Assembly: GCF_016862395.1 (NCBI RefSeq)
Contig: NZ_BOMW01000079.1
Span: 1 to 38,320, forward strand
Direction of reading: 5' to 3'
Source of the DNA: Actinoplanes siamensis
GTDB taxonomy: Bacteria > Actinomycetota > Actinomycetes > Mycobacteriales > Micromonosporaceae
Length of the DNA stretch: 38,320 nucleotides
The first letter of the stretch is position 1, and every line of letters begins with the position of its first letter. The notes below the pieces were generated by a model. It had not been told where the DNA came from, did not search any database, and worked only from the letters and a program-made list of their open reading frames with translations. This document shows, piece after piece, positions 17,801-25,805 of this stretch. Made by a program: the position numbers and the translations under genes.

Positions 17801-20800
17801 GCCGAGGGCCAGTACCAGTCGGTCAGCATGTGGTTCAACACCTCCACCCCCGGTGGCGTGCTGTTCAGCTACAACTTCGACCCGATCGGCAAGGGCAGCA
17901 CGACGGGCAACTACACGCCGGCGCTGTACATCGACAAGAACGGCTTCCTGCGCGGCGAGCTCTGGATGGGCAGCGCCGAGAAGACGATGAAGTCGGGCAG
18001 CACCGTCACCGACGCCAAGTGGCACCACGTGGTGCTGGCCGGCGCGGGCAATTCGCAGACGATGTACCTGGACGGGGTCGCCCAGGGGACGCCGCTGTCG
18101 GGCACGATCTACCCGATCGCGAACGGCGCCGCCAACATCAACGTCGGCGCGGGCTACGTCGGCGGCGGCTGGCCGGACCACGCGAACACCGGCGTCTCCC
18201 CGGCGAAGCCGGCCTTCTTCTCCGGCTCGATCGCGGACGTGGCGTTCTACAACCAGACGTTGACCGCTGCCACGGTGGCCACCTTGAACAAGTCCGGCCG
18301 GACCACCCAGCCGGTGCTGTCCACGGTCACCCGGCCCAGCGGCGGCGTCACCGCCAAGGTCTCCTACGACAAGAACAGCGGCCGGGTCGCCTCGGTCGTC
18401 GACGAGAACGGCGGCACCTGGTCGCTGGCCGAGCCCACGGTGGCCGGTAGCAGCCTGGTCTACGCCGGCGCGGTGCTGGGCGCCAAGCCCAAGGACTACT
18501 GGCGGCTCGGCGACGACCAGAACGCCACCGACCCGCTCAACGAGGTCGCCGGTGGTACCGCGATCTACAACGGCGTGACGGTGGGCCAGGAGGGCCCGTT
18601 CACCGACGCCACCAGCACCGCGTTCGACGGCGCCACCTCGTACCTCGAACTGCCGGCCGACGACATCCCGACCACCGGCCCGAACAGCGTCGAGATGTGG
18701 TTCAAGATGCCGAAGGGCAGCACCAAGGGCGGTGTGCTGTTCGGTTACCAGACCGACGCCATCGGCACCGCGGCCACCAGCGGCTGGACCCCGGCGCTCT
18801 ACGTCGGCACGGACGGCAAGCTCCGCGGCGGTCTGTGGTCCGGCGCGGTCGCGAACCAGATCACCACGAAGGGCACGGTCAACGACGGCAACTGGCACCA
18901 CGTCGCGCTGACCGCCTCGACCACCACCCAGACGCTCTACCTGGACGGCCTGCAGGTGGACGGGCCGCTGGCCAAGGGCCCGGTGGCGACCACCGCGCTG
19001 CACGCGTACGTCGGCGCCGGCCGCTGGTCGGGAAGCTGGCCCGCGCACGGCACCGCCGACTTCGGCTGGTGGCCGGGCTCGATCGCCGAGGTCGCGTACT
19101 ACGACAGCACGCTCAGCGCCGTCCAGGTCGCCGACCACGTGGTCAAGGCGACGCAGACCGCGCCGGTCTCGATGACCATGGTGGCCGGGACCAAGACGCC
19201 GATCGCGATGCCGGTCTCGCAGGTCACGGTGACCACGCCGGCCGACGTGGACGGCAAGCGGGCCACCCAGGTCTCCTACTTCGACCTGGTCAACGGCAAC
19301 CGGATCGTGGCGCAGACCGACGAGCGCGGCAAGACGACGCAGTACGGGTACGACGTCGGCGGTTACTCCAGCATGGTCTGGGACCCCAACGGCGTGCTGA
19401 CCCAGACGTTCCAGGACGCGCGGGGCAACACCAAGCAGTCGGTGACGTGTCAGGACCAGTCGGCGAAGAGGTGCTCGTCGGTCTACTACACGTACTACCC
19501 GGACGTGACGACCACCACGCTGACCCCGAACCCGAAGAACGACCTGCTGCTCACGGTTCGCGGGGCGGGTTCGACCGGCGAGTCGGACAACCGTTACCTC
19601 ACCACCAACGAGTACGACGCCAAGGGCAACCTGATCACGGTCACCGAGCCGGAGGGGCGGGTCACCAGGACCGCGTTCACGGACGCGACCACGGTCGCCG
19701 CGGACGGGGGGACGCCGCCGGCGGGCCTGCCGACGAAGGTGACGATGCCGGGCGGCGGGTTCCAGACCGTCACGTACTTCAAATCGGGTGATGTGGCGCA
19801 GGTGACCGAGCCGGCCGGCAAGATCACCAAGTTCACCTACGACGCACTCGGCCGGGTCCTCACCGAGACCGAGATCTCCAGCATCAACCCGGACGGCGTG
19901 ACCACCACGCACAGTTACGACCGGCTGGACCGGGAGGTGTCGGAGAAGGCTCCGGCGGTCACCAACCGGGTCACCGGCGCCGTGCACACCGAGGTCACCA
20001 CGACCGTCTACGACCTCGACAGCAACATCACCGAGGTACGCCTGGAGGACGCGACCGGCGGGGACGCGGCGCGCGTCGAGAAGCACGGTTACAACCAGTA
20101 CGGCCAGGAGATCAGCTCGACCTCGCCGGGCGGGGCGACCACCACGTTCACGTTCGACAGCCTGGGCCGGGTGATCAACCAGACCAGCCCGGACGGCACG
20201 GTCACCAAGAGCGTGTACGACGAGGCCGGCAACCTGATCGAGACCTGGTTGCTCGGCTGGACCGGCGACCCGAACAAGCCGCAGGCCGCGGCCGATCTCC
20301 GGGTGGCCCGCAACGTCTACGACGCCGCCGGTCGCCTGGTGGCCGAGGTGGACGCGCAGGACTGGACGACCAAGCACGAGTACACGGACAACGGTCTCGA
20401 GGCCAAGGTCGTCCGCACCGACGGGACGAAGTCGTTCGTCGTCGAGCAGAACGAGTACGACGACGCCGGCAATCTGCTCACCGAGTACACCAACAACCTC
20501 ACGACCAAGACCACGCACGCGTACGACTACGCCGGTCGTGAGACGTCGTCGACCGCCGACCCGGACGGGCTCAAGCGGACCACCAGCGTCGTCTACGACA
20601 AGGACGACAACGCGCTGACCACGACGCAGAGTGACGCGTCCGGCTCGGTGCTGAGCAAGATCGAGGCGCTGTACGACAAGGCCGGTCGCGCGGTGGCGCA
20701 GACCCAGTACGTCTCCGGCTCGGTCAGCCCGGTCGCCCGGTGGAAGCTCAACGACGGCACCGGCACGCGTGCCGCCGACAGCGCCGGCAACAGCCCGGCC

Positions 20801-23800
20801 GACGTCACCTCGGGCGCCGTGGCGTGGAGCAGCGACGGCGGAGGGTCCGCTGTGCTCTCCGGCAACGGGTACCTGACCAGCAACAACGCGGTCGTCGACA
20901 CGCGCCGGGCGTTCACCGTCTCGGCCTGGGTGAAGATCGCCGACAAGAACCAGCTCTACCGGGCGGTGTCCGGCGGTGGCGGCAAGCAGCAGTCCCCGTT
21001 CGACCTCGCCTACGACCAGGAGAGTGGCCGCTGGCGCTTCATCGTGGTCAGTGACGACGCCGCCGACACGAGCTCGGGCACCGAGGCGCTCTCCACCAGC
21101 ACTCCGGCCGCGAACACGTGGACCCACCTGACCGGCGTCTACGACCCGGCCGACCAGTCGACCAAGCTCTACGTGGGCGGCACCCTGGAGAGCACCTCCA
21201 CCGGTGCGATCTTCGGGACGACCGGTCCGGTCTACATCGGCACCGGCATGTGGAACAACGAGCTGGGCAACAACCTCAACGGCGGCATCCGCGACGTGCA
21301 GGTGTACCAGCAGGCGCTGTCCGCCACGGACGTCAAGGCGCTGGCCGGTGGCACCCTCGCGGCGACCAGCAGCAAGATCACGCGGACCAGCTACACGTAC
21401 GACGAGGAGGACAACGTCACCTCGGTGACCGATCCGCGTGGCTACACCAGCTACACCTCGTACGACGAGGACGGCAACGCGGTGAAGTCCACCGCGCCGG
21501 CGGCCAAGGCCGAGTCGGTGGCGACCGGTGAGGTCACGGCGAACGCGGTCTCGTGGACCGGTTACAACACGTTCGGCGAGGTCACCGACTCCAAGGACGC
21601 GCTGGGCAACTGGTCGGTGACGTACTACGACGCCGACGGCAAGCCGACGCTGCAGCGCAGCCCGAGCTACACGCCGCCGGGCGAGACGACGCCGATCACG
21701 CCGGAGACGACCACGACCTACACCGAGTCCGGTGAGGTCAAGACGATCACCGACCCGTTCGGCAACGTCACCCGGTACGAGTACGACCAGTTCGACCGCA
21801 TGTCGAAGATGATCACCGCCGACGGCGGGGAGACGACGTACACCTACGACAAGATCGGTGACCTGCTCACCTCGACCGACCCGACCGGGGCCGTCTCCGC
21901 GACGACCTGGGACTACCTGGGCCGGCAGGAGAACAGCACGCAGATCGTCCGGGCGCCGTCGGCGGCGTCGTACCAGACCAAGTTCGAGTACGACACCAAC
22001 GGTCAGATCGCGAAGGTCACGTCACCGACCGGGGTCACCCGCAGCGTGAAGTACAACGCGCTGGGCGAGACCGTCGAGTCGTACGACGGAGCCAACAACA
22101 AGACCACCATGACGTACGACGGTCTGGGCCGCCCGACGAAGACGACCCTGGCCGACAACACCTACAGCACCACCACGTACGACATGGCCGGTCAGACGGT
22201 GTCGTCGAGCGAGTACAGCTCGACGGGCACGCTGCTGACCACCGAGTCCAGCCAGTACGACGCGGCCGGCAACCTGGTCGCGGCGGTCGACGCCCGTAAG
22301 CACACGACCACCTACGAGTACGACCCGACCGGCATGCTGATCAAGGAACGGCAGCCGATCAACGACTCGGACGCGATCGAGACCAGCTTCGGGTACGACC
22401 TGCAGGGCAACCGGACGCGGTTCACCGACGGACGTGGCAACGCGTTCTGGACCACGTACAACTCGTGGGGTCTGCCCGAGTCGCAGATCGAGCCGTCGAC
22501 GGCGGCGCACCCGAACCTGGCCGACCGGACCTTCACGGTCGTCTACGACAAGGGTGGCCGGGTCGTCAAGCAGCAGCTCCCGGGCGGCGTCTCGGTCAGC
22601 AACAGCTACGACCTCATGGGTCAGCTGACCAAGCAGTCCGGTGCCGGTGCCGAGGCCACGACCGTCGACCGCACCTTCGGGTACGACAAGGACGGCCGGA
22701 TCACCAAGTTCTCCGGAGTCGGCGGCGACAACGAGGTCACCTACGACGACCGCGGTCTGGCGACCTCCATCAACGGTCCGTCCGGCAACTCCTCGTTCAC
22801 CTACAACGGTGACGGCGCGATGACCTCGCGGACCGACGCGGCGGGCACGACCAACTACGGGTACGACACCGCGGGCCGGCTGCAGAAGCTGACCAACAGT
22901 GGCAAGGGCGTCGACGCGACGTACAGCTATGACGTTCTGAACAGTGTCAAGAAGATCGCGTACGGGACCGGCAACAGCCGCAACTTCACCTACGACGACG
23001 CGCACCGGCTCAAGAACGACGACCTGAGGTCGTCGGCCGGCACGTCGATCGCCAAGGTCGAGTACGGCTGGAACGAGAACGACGACCTGACGTCGAAGAA
23101 GACCACCGGGTTCGGCGGTCAGACGATCAGCAACACCTACACGTACGACTACGCCGACCGGCTCACCTCGTGGAACAACGGGACGGCCACGACGGTGTAC
23201 GCGTACGACAAGTCCGGCAACCGGGTGCAGAACGGCAGCAAGCTGTTCACCTACGACGCCCGTAACCGGCTGCTGACCGCGGACACGGTGAACTACAACT
23301 ACACCGCCCGCGGCACGCTGAGCTACGCCGGCACGACGCTGACCAAGGCCGACGCGTTCGGTCAGGTCATTTCGCAGGGCGACCGCAACGGCGGGACGCA
23401 GACGTACCAGTACGACGGGCTGGGCCGGGCCGTCAAGGACGGCTTCTCCTACACCGGGTCGGACAACGACCTGGCCGCGGACAGCCAGGCGACCTACGTC
23501 CGCGGGGTCGGCAACGAGGTGATCGCCGAGACCGCGACCAGCGGCGGCGGCACCAAGCTGGCCTGGACCGACCTGCACGACGACGTGGTGGCCCAGTTCA
23601 CCGCGACCGGCACCGCGCTGGACGGCTCGACGGTCTACGACCCGCTGGGCAAGGTCGTCGCCAACGCCGGGCAGATGGTCGGCAGCCTCGGCTACCAGTC
23701 GGAGTGGACCGACACCGCGACCAGTCGGGTCAACATGATGGCCCGCTGGTACAACACCGACACCGGACAGTTCGACACCCGTGACACGGTCTCGAACAGC

Positions 23801-25747
23801 CCGATCGGCGACTCGGTCAACGCCAACCGCTACCAGTACGGCGACGCGAACCCGCTCACGGTGACCGACCCGACCGGCCACTTCGGCTTCGGATCGATCT
23901 TCAAGAAGGCGACGAGCTTCGTCAGCAACACGGTCCGGTCGGTGTCGTCGTACGTCTCCTACTCGGTGTCGTCGGCATACTCGTACGCCTCGGCGACCTA
24001 CCACCGCTCGGTGAGCGCCGTCAAGGCCACGTACCACCGCACCGTCAAGGCCGTGAAGAAGGCCGCCCACCGGGTGGTCAAGAAGGTCAAGCATTACGCG
24101 TCGAAGGCGAAGCGGTACGTCAAGAAGCAGGTCGCCAAGGTCAAGAAGAAGGTCAAGAAATTCGTGAAGGCGGCTGTCCACAAGGCAGCCAAGATCACGA
24201 AGGCCGTCGTCAAGAAGGCCAAGGCGGCGGGTAAGGCAGTCACCGCGGCCGCGAAACGGGTGGCCAAGAACCCGGTCGCGGCGATCAAGGACGCGGCCAA
24301 GGCCACCAAGAAGTTCGTCGTCGAACACAAGGACGCGATCATCGAGGTCGCGGCCATCGGCGCCGGAATCCTCGCCGGCATGGCCTGTACGGCGGCCACC
24401 GCGGGCGCCGGCGCGGTCGCCTGCATGGTCGGCGCGTCCGCCCTGGTCAACCTGGCCAAGGACGCCGCCCAGGGCAACATCCACTCGTTCGGTGACGCTC
24501 TCGGCTCGCTCGGCACCGGCGCCCTGACCGGCCTGATCGGCGGCGCCGGCGGCGCCATCGCCGGCAAGGTCGGCACCCTGGTCGCCGGCAAGGTCGGCAC
24601 CGGCTTCGTCGGCCGCATGGCCACCGAGGCCGTCGAGAACGGCGTCGACGAGGTCTTCAACCAGGCGGTCACCACCGGCCGGTTCGACCCCCGCGCCGCG
24701 GCGATGAGCATGATCCCGGGTCTTGGCGCCTTCGCCGGCGGCAAGAAGAACAAGGGCGGCGGTTCCCCGCTCAGCAACGGCAGCCACGCCTCCTCGGGCG
24801 GCGGCGGTGGCGGTGGCCTGCCGATGGCCACCGGCCTGATCACCGGCATCTCCGGCGGGGCCAGGTGCCACAGCTTCGACCCCGACACCAAGGTCCTGAT
24901 GGCTGACGGATCGGAACGCCCGATCCAGGACGTCAACGTCGGCGACACGGTCGTGGCGACCGACCCGGAGACGGGTAAGTCCTACGAGCAGCCGGTCACC
25001 CAGCTGCACCGCAACACCGACCACGAGTTCTCGGACGTCACGGTCAAGGATCAGGACGGCAAGTCCGCGACCTTGAACACGACCCAGAACCACCCGTTCT
25101 GGGACGAGACGACCAAGGCGTGGACCGAGGCGAAGGACCTCAAGCCGGGCGACCACCTGAAGGTGGCCGGCAAGGGCGACGTCGTCGTCACCGCGATCCA
25201 CAACCACGACGGCTCGAAGGAGATGCGGGACCTCACGGTCGCCGGAGTCCATACGTACTACGCGGTGGTGGGCGAGTCGCCGGTCCTGGTGCACAACAAC
25301 AACCCGACGCCCGGTGGGTGCGGTGTGACGTACGGCGCCTCCCGCGCGCCGACCACCCGCGGTGCGGCGGGGAAGGTGCCGCCCGTGGTGACGTCCCCGG
25401 CGGCTCCGCAGGGCAACTGGTCGTTGGACAGCCGACTGGACGACGCGCAGGACCTCCTCGACAAGCAGATGCGTGCGCAGCACCACCCGGAGCAGCCGAT
25501 GCGCCGGGCGTGGTCGGGCGGAGTCAACACGCAGACCGGTGAAATAGCGGTGGGCTGTTCCGGCGGTGGTTTCTGCGCGGAGGGCAACGTGGTCAACGCG
25601 CTGGGCGGTGACTCCTCCAAGGTCGCTCTGCTCCATTCGCAGGAGATAACCTCGAAGAATCCTTTCGCGGCGCAGCCGAAGGTGGCGTGTTCCCGGTGCC
25701 AGCAGGACTATGTGCCGGAACAGTATCCGCGAGGTGGCTATAATTAG
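14894..25747 (+). CDS. Giant secreted YD/RHS-LamG polymorphic toxin with Hint and YwqJ-like deaminase
   Basis: A protein of about 3,617 residues. The ATG at 14894 has GGGGGAAGGGCGG upstream and gives a Sec signal peptide (MRRGFGRIAILCAVLLGLTV, cleavage near VGA). Approximate domain order: DNRLRE-like beta domain 364-549; Fn3-like 550-653; RHS N-terminal (DUF6531-like) region 655-780; LamG-like domains 899-1136, 1193-1420 and 1942-2155; YD-repeat blocks 1420-1940 and 2155-2960. The RHS-core end (MARWYNTDTGQFDTRD, NRYQYGDANPLTVTDPTG) is near 2950-2995. A lysine-rich tract is at 3042-3146 and a Gly/Ala hydrophobic stretch at 3150-3300. The pretoxin Hint is at 3325-3468 and the deaminase toxin at 3469-3617. 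RHS shells encapsulate a C-terminal toxin that acts on neighbouring cells. No T6SS parts are visible, so export by Sec is inferred. The adjacent WD40 gene is the likely immunity gene. Confidence 0.9.
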   Translation: MRRGFGRIAILCAVLLGLTVAAPVGAVKDPDLPVSWLWSWWSQRPAWALPTPAAPRQGHGDGGPRDASYADTKAHGGAGRPVKQAAGTLDAYRPYDPATPVGDTGPAEKGFDPKTSVRDQNRSTRLSDVFTNADGTVTTKTYPRPVNFRDKSGDWQRIDVNLTRQADGRLHAAANAMDTSVAASAGAAPPLARSATTAPAPTIANLKLPTGESVGYSLLGANPVTATVAGNLATYPGILPETDLELETFDAGIKETMVLRSPRAANVWTYPLTLNGLTPRVDATGGIELLDKQGKAVAWLPKGSMQDSKVDPRSGAAAESTKVTFSLVQQGGGIALRVEADRAWLNDPARVYPVRVDPTATTGTTGDVMVDNDSGTNNNGDNLPVGTYNGGTTKARSFIHLDDFDTDIKGKHVTAATLKLYLTWTYSCDTDRIFYVRKATSKWTVADLTASTSIADSPTYSAAIGSLTVTDPGAACTNTGGDRSKGKWVSVPLDAAAIDAWSKGDTNYGLALTASETDSAAWKRFTAANYSSGAYKPELSVTYSNNVLPQVDVRYPANNSVSSTLTPELLVKGHDSDNWPGKGLTYVFTVLSADGKTTIATSPAVASSWMVPAGKLAWNTTYLYTVRPYDQSAYGATSPAYAFTTNVAQPVVTSNLAQNGGKGFDSSIGNYTTSATDANISTVGPSLAINRSYNSLDTRTDTAFGTGWSSILDAKATQTLDVANTLQSVRVTYPTGEEVAFGRTSTGAFIPPSGRFSTFEEVKSGTTLTGYKLTDKDATAYVFGRDTGVTGAKVFRLTSVTDANGRALTIGYGTDGNPSTVTSASGRKLTVGWTKPTDATAYHVATVATDRVDANDANSVNTWRYGYTGDRLAQVCQPNDYQHCWAYGYDQTAQHGTTVLNLDPEAYWPFNEPAGATVAKSRVLSNAGIDAARYVNVNLGQAGPLAASGPTTAGFNGTSSYAQLPANLIAEGQYQSVSMWFNTSTPGGVLFSYNFDPIGKGSTTGNYTPALYIDKNGFLRGELWMGSAEKTMKSGSTVTDAKWHHVVLAGAGNSQTMYLDGVAQGTPLSGTIYPIANGAANINVGAGYVGGGWPDHANTGVSPAKPAFFSGSIADVAFYNQTLTAATVATLNKSGRTTQPVLSTVTRPSGGVTAKVSYDKNSGRVASVVDENGGTWSLAEPTVAGSSLVYAGAVLGAKPKDYWRLGDDQNATDPLNEVAGGTAIYNGVTVGQEGPFTDATSTAFDGATSYLELPADDIPTTGPNSVEMWFKMPKGSTKGGVLFGYQTDAIGTAATSGWTPALYVGTDGKLRGGLWSGAVANQITTKGTVNDGNWHHVALTASTTTQTLYLDGLQVDGPLAKGPVATTALHAYVGAGRWSGSWPAHGTADFGWWPGSIAEVAYYDSTLSAVQVADHVVKATQTAPVSMTMVAGTKTPIAMPVSQVTVTTPADVDGKRATQVSYFDLVNGNRIVAQTDERGKTTQYGYDVGGYSSMVWDPNGVLTQTFQDARGNTKQSVTCQDQSAKRCSSVYYTYYPDVTTTTLTPNPKNDLLLTVRGAGSTGESDNRYLTTNEYDAKGNLITVTEPEGRVTRTAFTDATTVAADGGTPPAGLPTKVTMPGGGFQTVTYFKSGDVAQVTEPAGKITKFTYDALGRVLTETEISSINPDGVTTTHSYDRLDREVSEKAPAVTNRVTGAVHTEVTTTVYDLDSNITEVRLEDATGGDAARVEKHGYNQYGQEISSTSPGGATTTFTFDSLGRVINQTSPDGTVTKSVYDEAGNLIETWLLGWTGDPNKPQAAADLRVARNVYDAAGRLVAEVDAQDWTTKHEYTDNGLEAKVVRTDGTKSFVVEQNEYDDAGNLLTEYTNNLTTKTTHAYDYAGRETSSTADPDGLKRTTSVVYDKDDNALTTTQSDASGSVLSKIEALYDKAGRAVAQTQYVSGSVSPVARWKLNDGTGTRAADSAGNSPADVTSGAVAWSSDGGGSAVLSGNGYLTSNNAVVDTRRAFTVSAWVKIADKNQLYRAVSGGGGKQQSPFDLAYDQESGRWRFIVVSDDAADTSSGTEALSTSTPAANTWTHLTGVYDPADQSTKLYVGGTLESTSTGAIFGTTGPVYIGTGMWNNELGNNLNGGIRDVQVYQQALSATDVKALAGGTLAATSSKITRTSYTYDEEDNVTSVTDPRGYTSYTSYDEDGNAVKSTAPAAKAESVATGEVTANAVSWTGYNTFGEVTDSKDALGNWSVTYYDADGKPTLQRSPSYTPPGETTPITPETTTTYTESGEVKTITDPFGNVTRYEYDQFDRMSKMITADGGETTYTYDKIGDLLTSTDPTGAVSATTWDYLGRQENSTQIVRAPSAASYQTKFEYDTNGQIAKVTSPTGVTRSVKYNALGETVESYDGANNKTTMTYDGLGRPTKTTLADNTYSTTTYDMAGQTVSSSEYSSTGTLLTTESSQYDAAGNLVAAVDARKHTTTYEYDPTGMLIKERQPINDSDAIETSFGYDLQGNRTRFTDGRGNAFWTTYNSWGLPESQIEPSTAAHPNLADRTFTVVYDKGGRVVKQQLPGGVSVSNSYDLMGQLTKQSGAGAEATTVDRTFGYDKDGRITKFSGVGGDNEVTYDDRGLATSINGPSGNSSFTYNGDGAMTSRTDAAGTTNYGYDTAGRLQKLTNSGKGVDATYSYDVLNSVKKIAYGTGNSRNFTYDDAHRLKNDDLRSSAGTSIAKVEYGWNENDDLTSKKTTGFGGQTISNTYTYDYADRLTSWNNGTATTVYAYDKSGNRVQNGSKLFTYDARNRLLTADTVNYNYTARGTLSYAGTTLTKADAFGQVISQGDRNGGTQTYQYDGLGRAVKDGFSYTGSDNDLAADSQATYVRGVGNEVIAETATSGGGTKLAWTDLHDDVVAQFTATGTALDGSTVYDPLGKVVANAGQMVGSLGYQSEWTDTATSRVNMMARWYNTDTGQFDTRDTVSNSPIGDSVNANRYQYGDANPLTVTDPTGHFGFGSIFKKATSFVSNTVRSVSSYVSYSVSSAYSYASATYHRSVSAVKATYHRTVKAVKKAAHRVVKKVKHYASKAKRYVKKQVAKVKKKVKKFVKAAVHKAAKITKAVVKKAKAAGKAVTAAAKRVAKNPVAAIKDAAKATKKFVVEHKDAIIEVAAIGAGILAGMACTAATAGAGAVACMVGASALVNLAKDAAQGNIHSFGDALGSLGTGALTGLIGGAGGAIAGKVGTLVAGKVGTGFVGRMATEAVENGVDEVFNQAVTTGRFDPRAAAMSMIPGLGAFAGGKKNKGGGSPLSNGSHASSGGGGGGGLPMATGLITGISGGARCHSFDPDTKVLMADGSERPIQDVNVGDTVVATDPETGKSYEQPVTQLHRNTDHEFSDVTVKDQDGKSATLNTTQNHPFWDETTKAWTEAKDLKPGDHLKVAGKGDVVVTAIHNHDGSKEMRDLTVAGVHTYYAVVGESPVLVHNNNPTPGGCGVTYGASRAPTTRGAAGKVPPVVTSPAAPQGNWSLDSRLDDAQDLLDKQMRAQHHPEQPMRRAWSGGVNTQTGEIAVGCSGGGFCAEGNVVNALGGDSSKVALLHSQEITSKNPFAAQPKVACSRCQQDYVPEQYPRGGYN
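19160..23880 (+). repeat. YD (RHS) repeat blocks inside the giant toxin gene
   Basis: Dozens of degenerate repeats of the G-x-x-x-x-x-x-Y-D-x-x-G-x type (for example YDALGRV, YDDAGNL, YDTAGRL, YDKSGNR) run through this part of the ORF, interrupted by a LamG-like domain at about 20720-21350. They build the beta-strand cocoon of RHS/TcC proteins. DNA-level repeats are imperfect and coding, so they are not a CRISPR or tandem satellite. Confidence 0.85.
24020..24330 (+). other. Lysine-rich amphipathic tract in the giant toxin
   Basis: About 100 residues between the RHS core and the Hint domain are dominated by Lys, Ala and Val with scattered His, Tyr and Arg (for example VKKVKHYASKAKRY, KKKVKKFVKAAVHKAAK). 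The pattern recalls histone-H1-like or membrane-active amphipathic helices. A Gly/Ala-rich hydrophobic segment follows at about 24340-24560. It may help translocation or nucleic-acid contact. That is inference. Confidence 0.6.
24866..25297 (+). other. Pretoxin Hint domain segment
   Basis: It starts at the nucleophilic Cys3325 (CHSFDPDTKVLMADGS) and ends at His3467-Asn3468 (PVLVHN). Inside it are TTQNHPFWD (block B-like TxxH) and GVHTYYAV. Pretoxin Hint domains of polymorphic toxins share the Hedgehog/intein fold and cleave autoproteolytically to release the C-terminal toxin. It is not a full intein, since no normal extein function follows. Confidence 0.85.
25298..25747 (+). other. C-terminal toxin domain, YwqJ-like zinc deaminase
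   Basis: The last 149 residues after the Hint VHN carry a cytidine-deaminase-superfamily signature. GGGFCAEGNVVNALGG gives zinc ligand C3561 and catalytic E3563. The CxxC, C3599 and C3602, is in VACSRCQQDY. The CxE plus CxxC form, with a short tail after CxxC, fits the YwqJ-like deaminase toxins best. The substrate is presumably a nucleic acid base, but no substrate is established here. Confidence 0.72.
25717..25744 (+). promoter_or_regulatory. Candidate promoter of the WD40/immunity gene overlapping the toxin stop
   Basis: A perfect TATAAT (25739-25744) is formed by the last two codons of the toxin ORF (Tyr-Asn) just before its TAG. GGAACA (25717-25722) lies 16 bases upstream as a weak -35. 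Such AT-rich hexamers are rare in this genome. It would let the downstream gene be expressed independently of the toxin. Confidence 0.4.
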
Positions 25748-25805
25748 TCCTTCGGTTTTCCGTTCCGCATAATCGCGTGCTGAGTCTGTGAGAAAGGTCG
25801 GCGTA

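Noticed and set aside
14936..21127. A 2,063-codon minus-strand open frame antisense to the toxin gene
   Set aside because: It is a shadow of GC-rich codons: low-complexity Arg/Val/Gly/Asp composition, no domain, no ribosome site, and the plus-strand frame has clear domains.
19160..23880. Repeated DNA motifs suggestive of a CRISPR or satellite
   Set aside because: The repeats are degenerate, in frame and encode YD repeats; there are no fixed-length spacers or cas genes.
24866..25297. An intein
   Set aside because: The Hint segment lies between an RHS shell and a toxin tip and ends in VHN, as pretoxin Hint domains do. There is no sign of a host protein needing splicing.
14894..25747. A T6SS or prophage-encoded RHS effector
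   Set aside because: No VgrG, Hcp, PAAR, tail or integrase genes are visible, and the protein has a Sec signal peptide.
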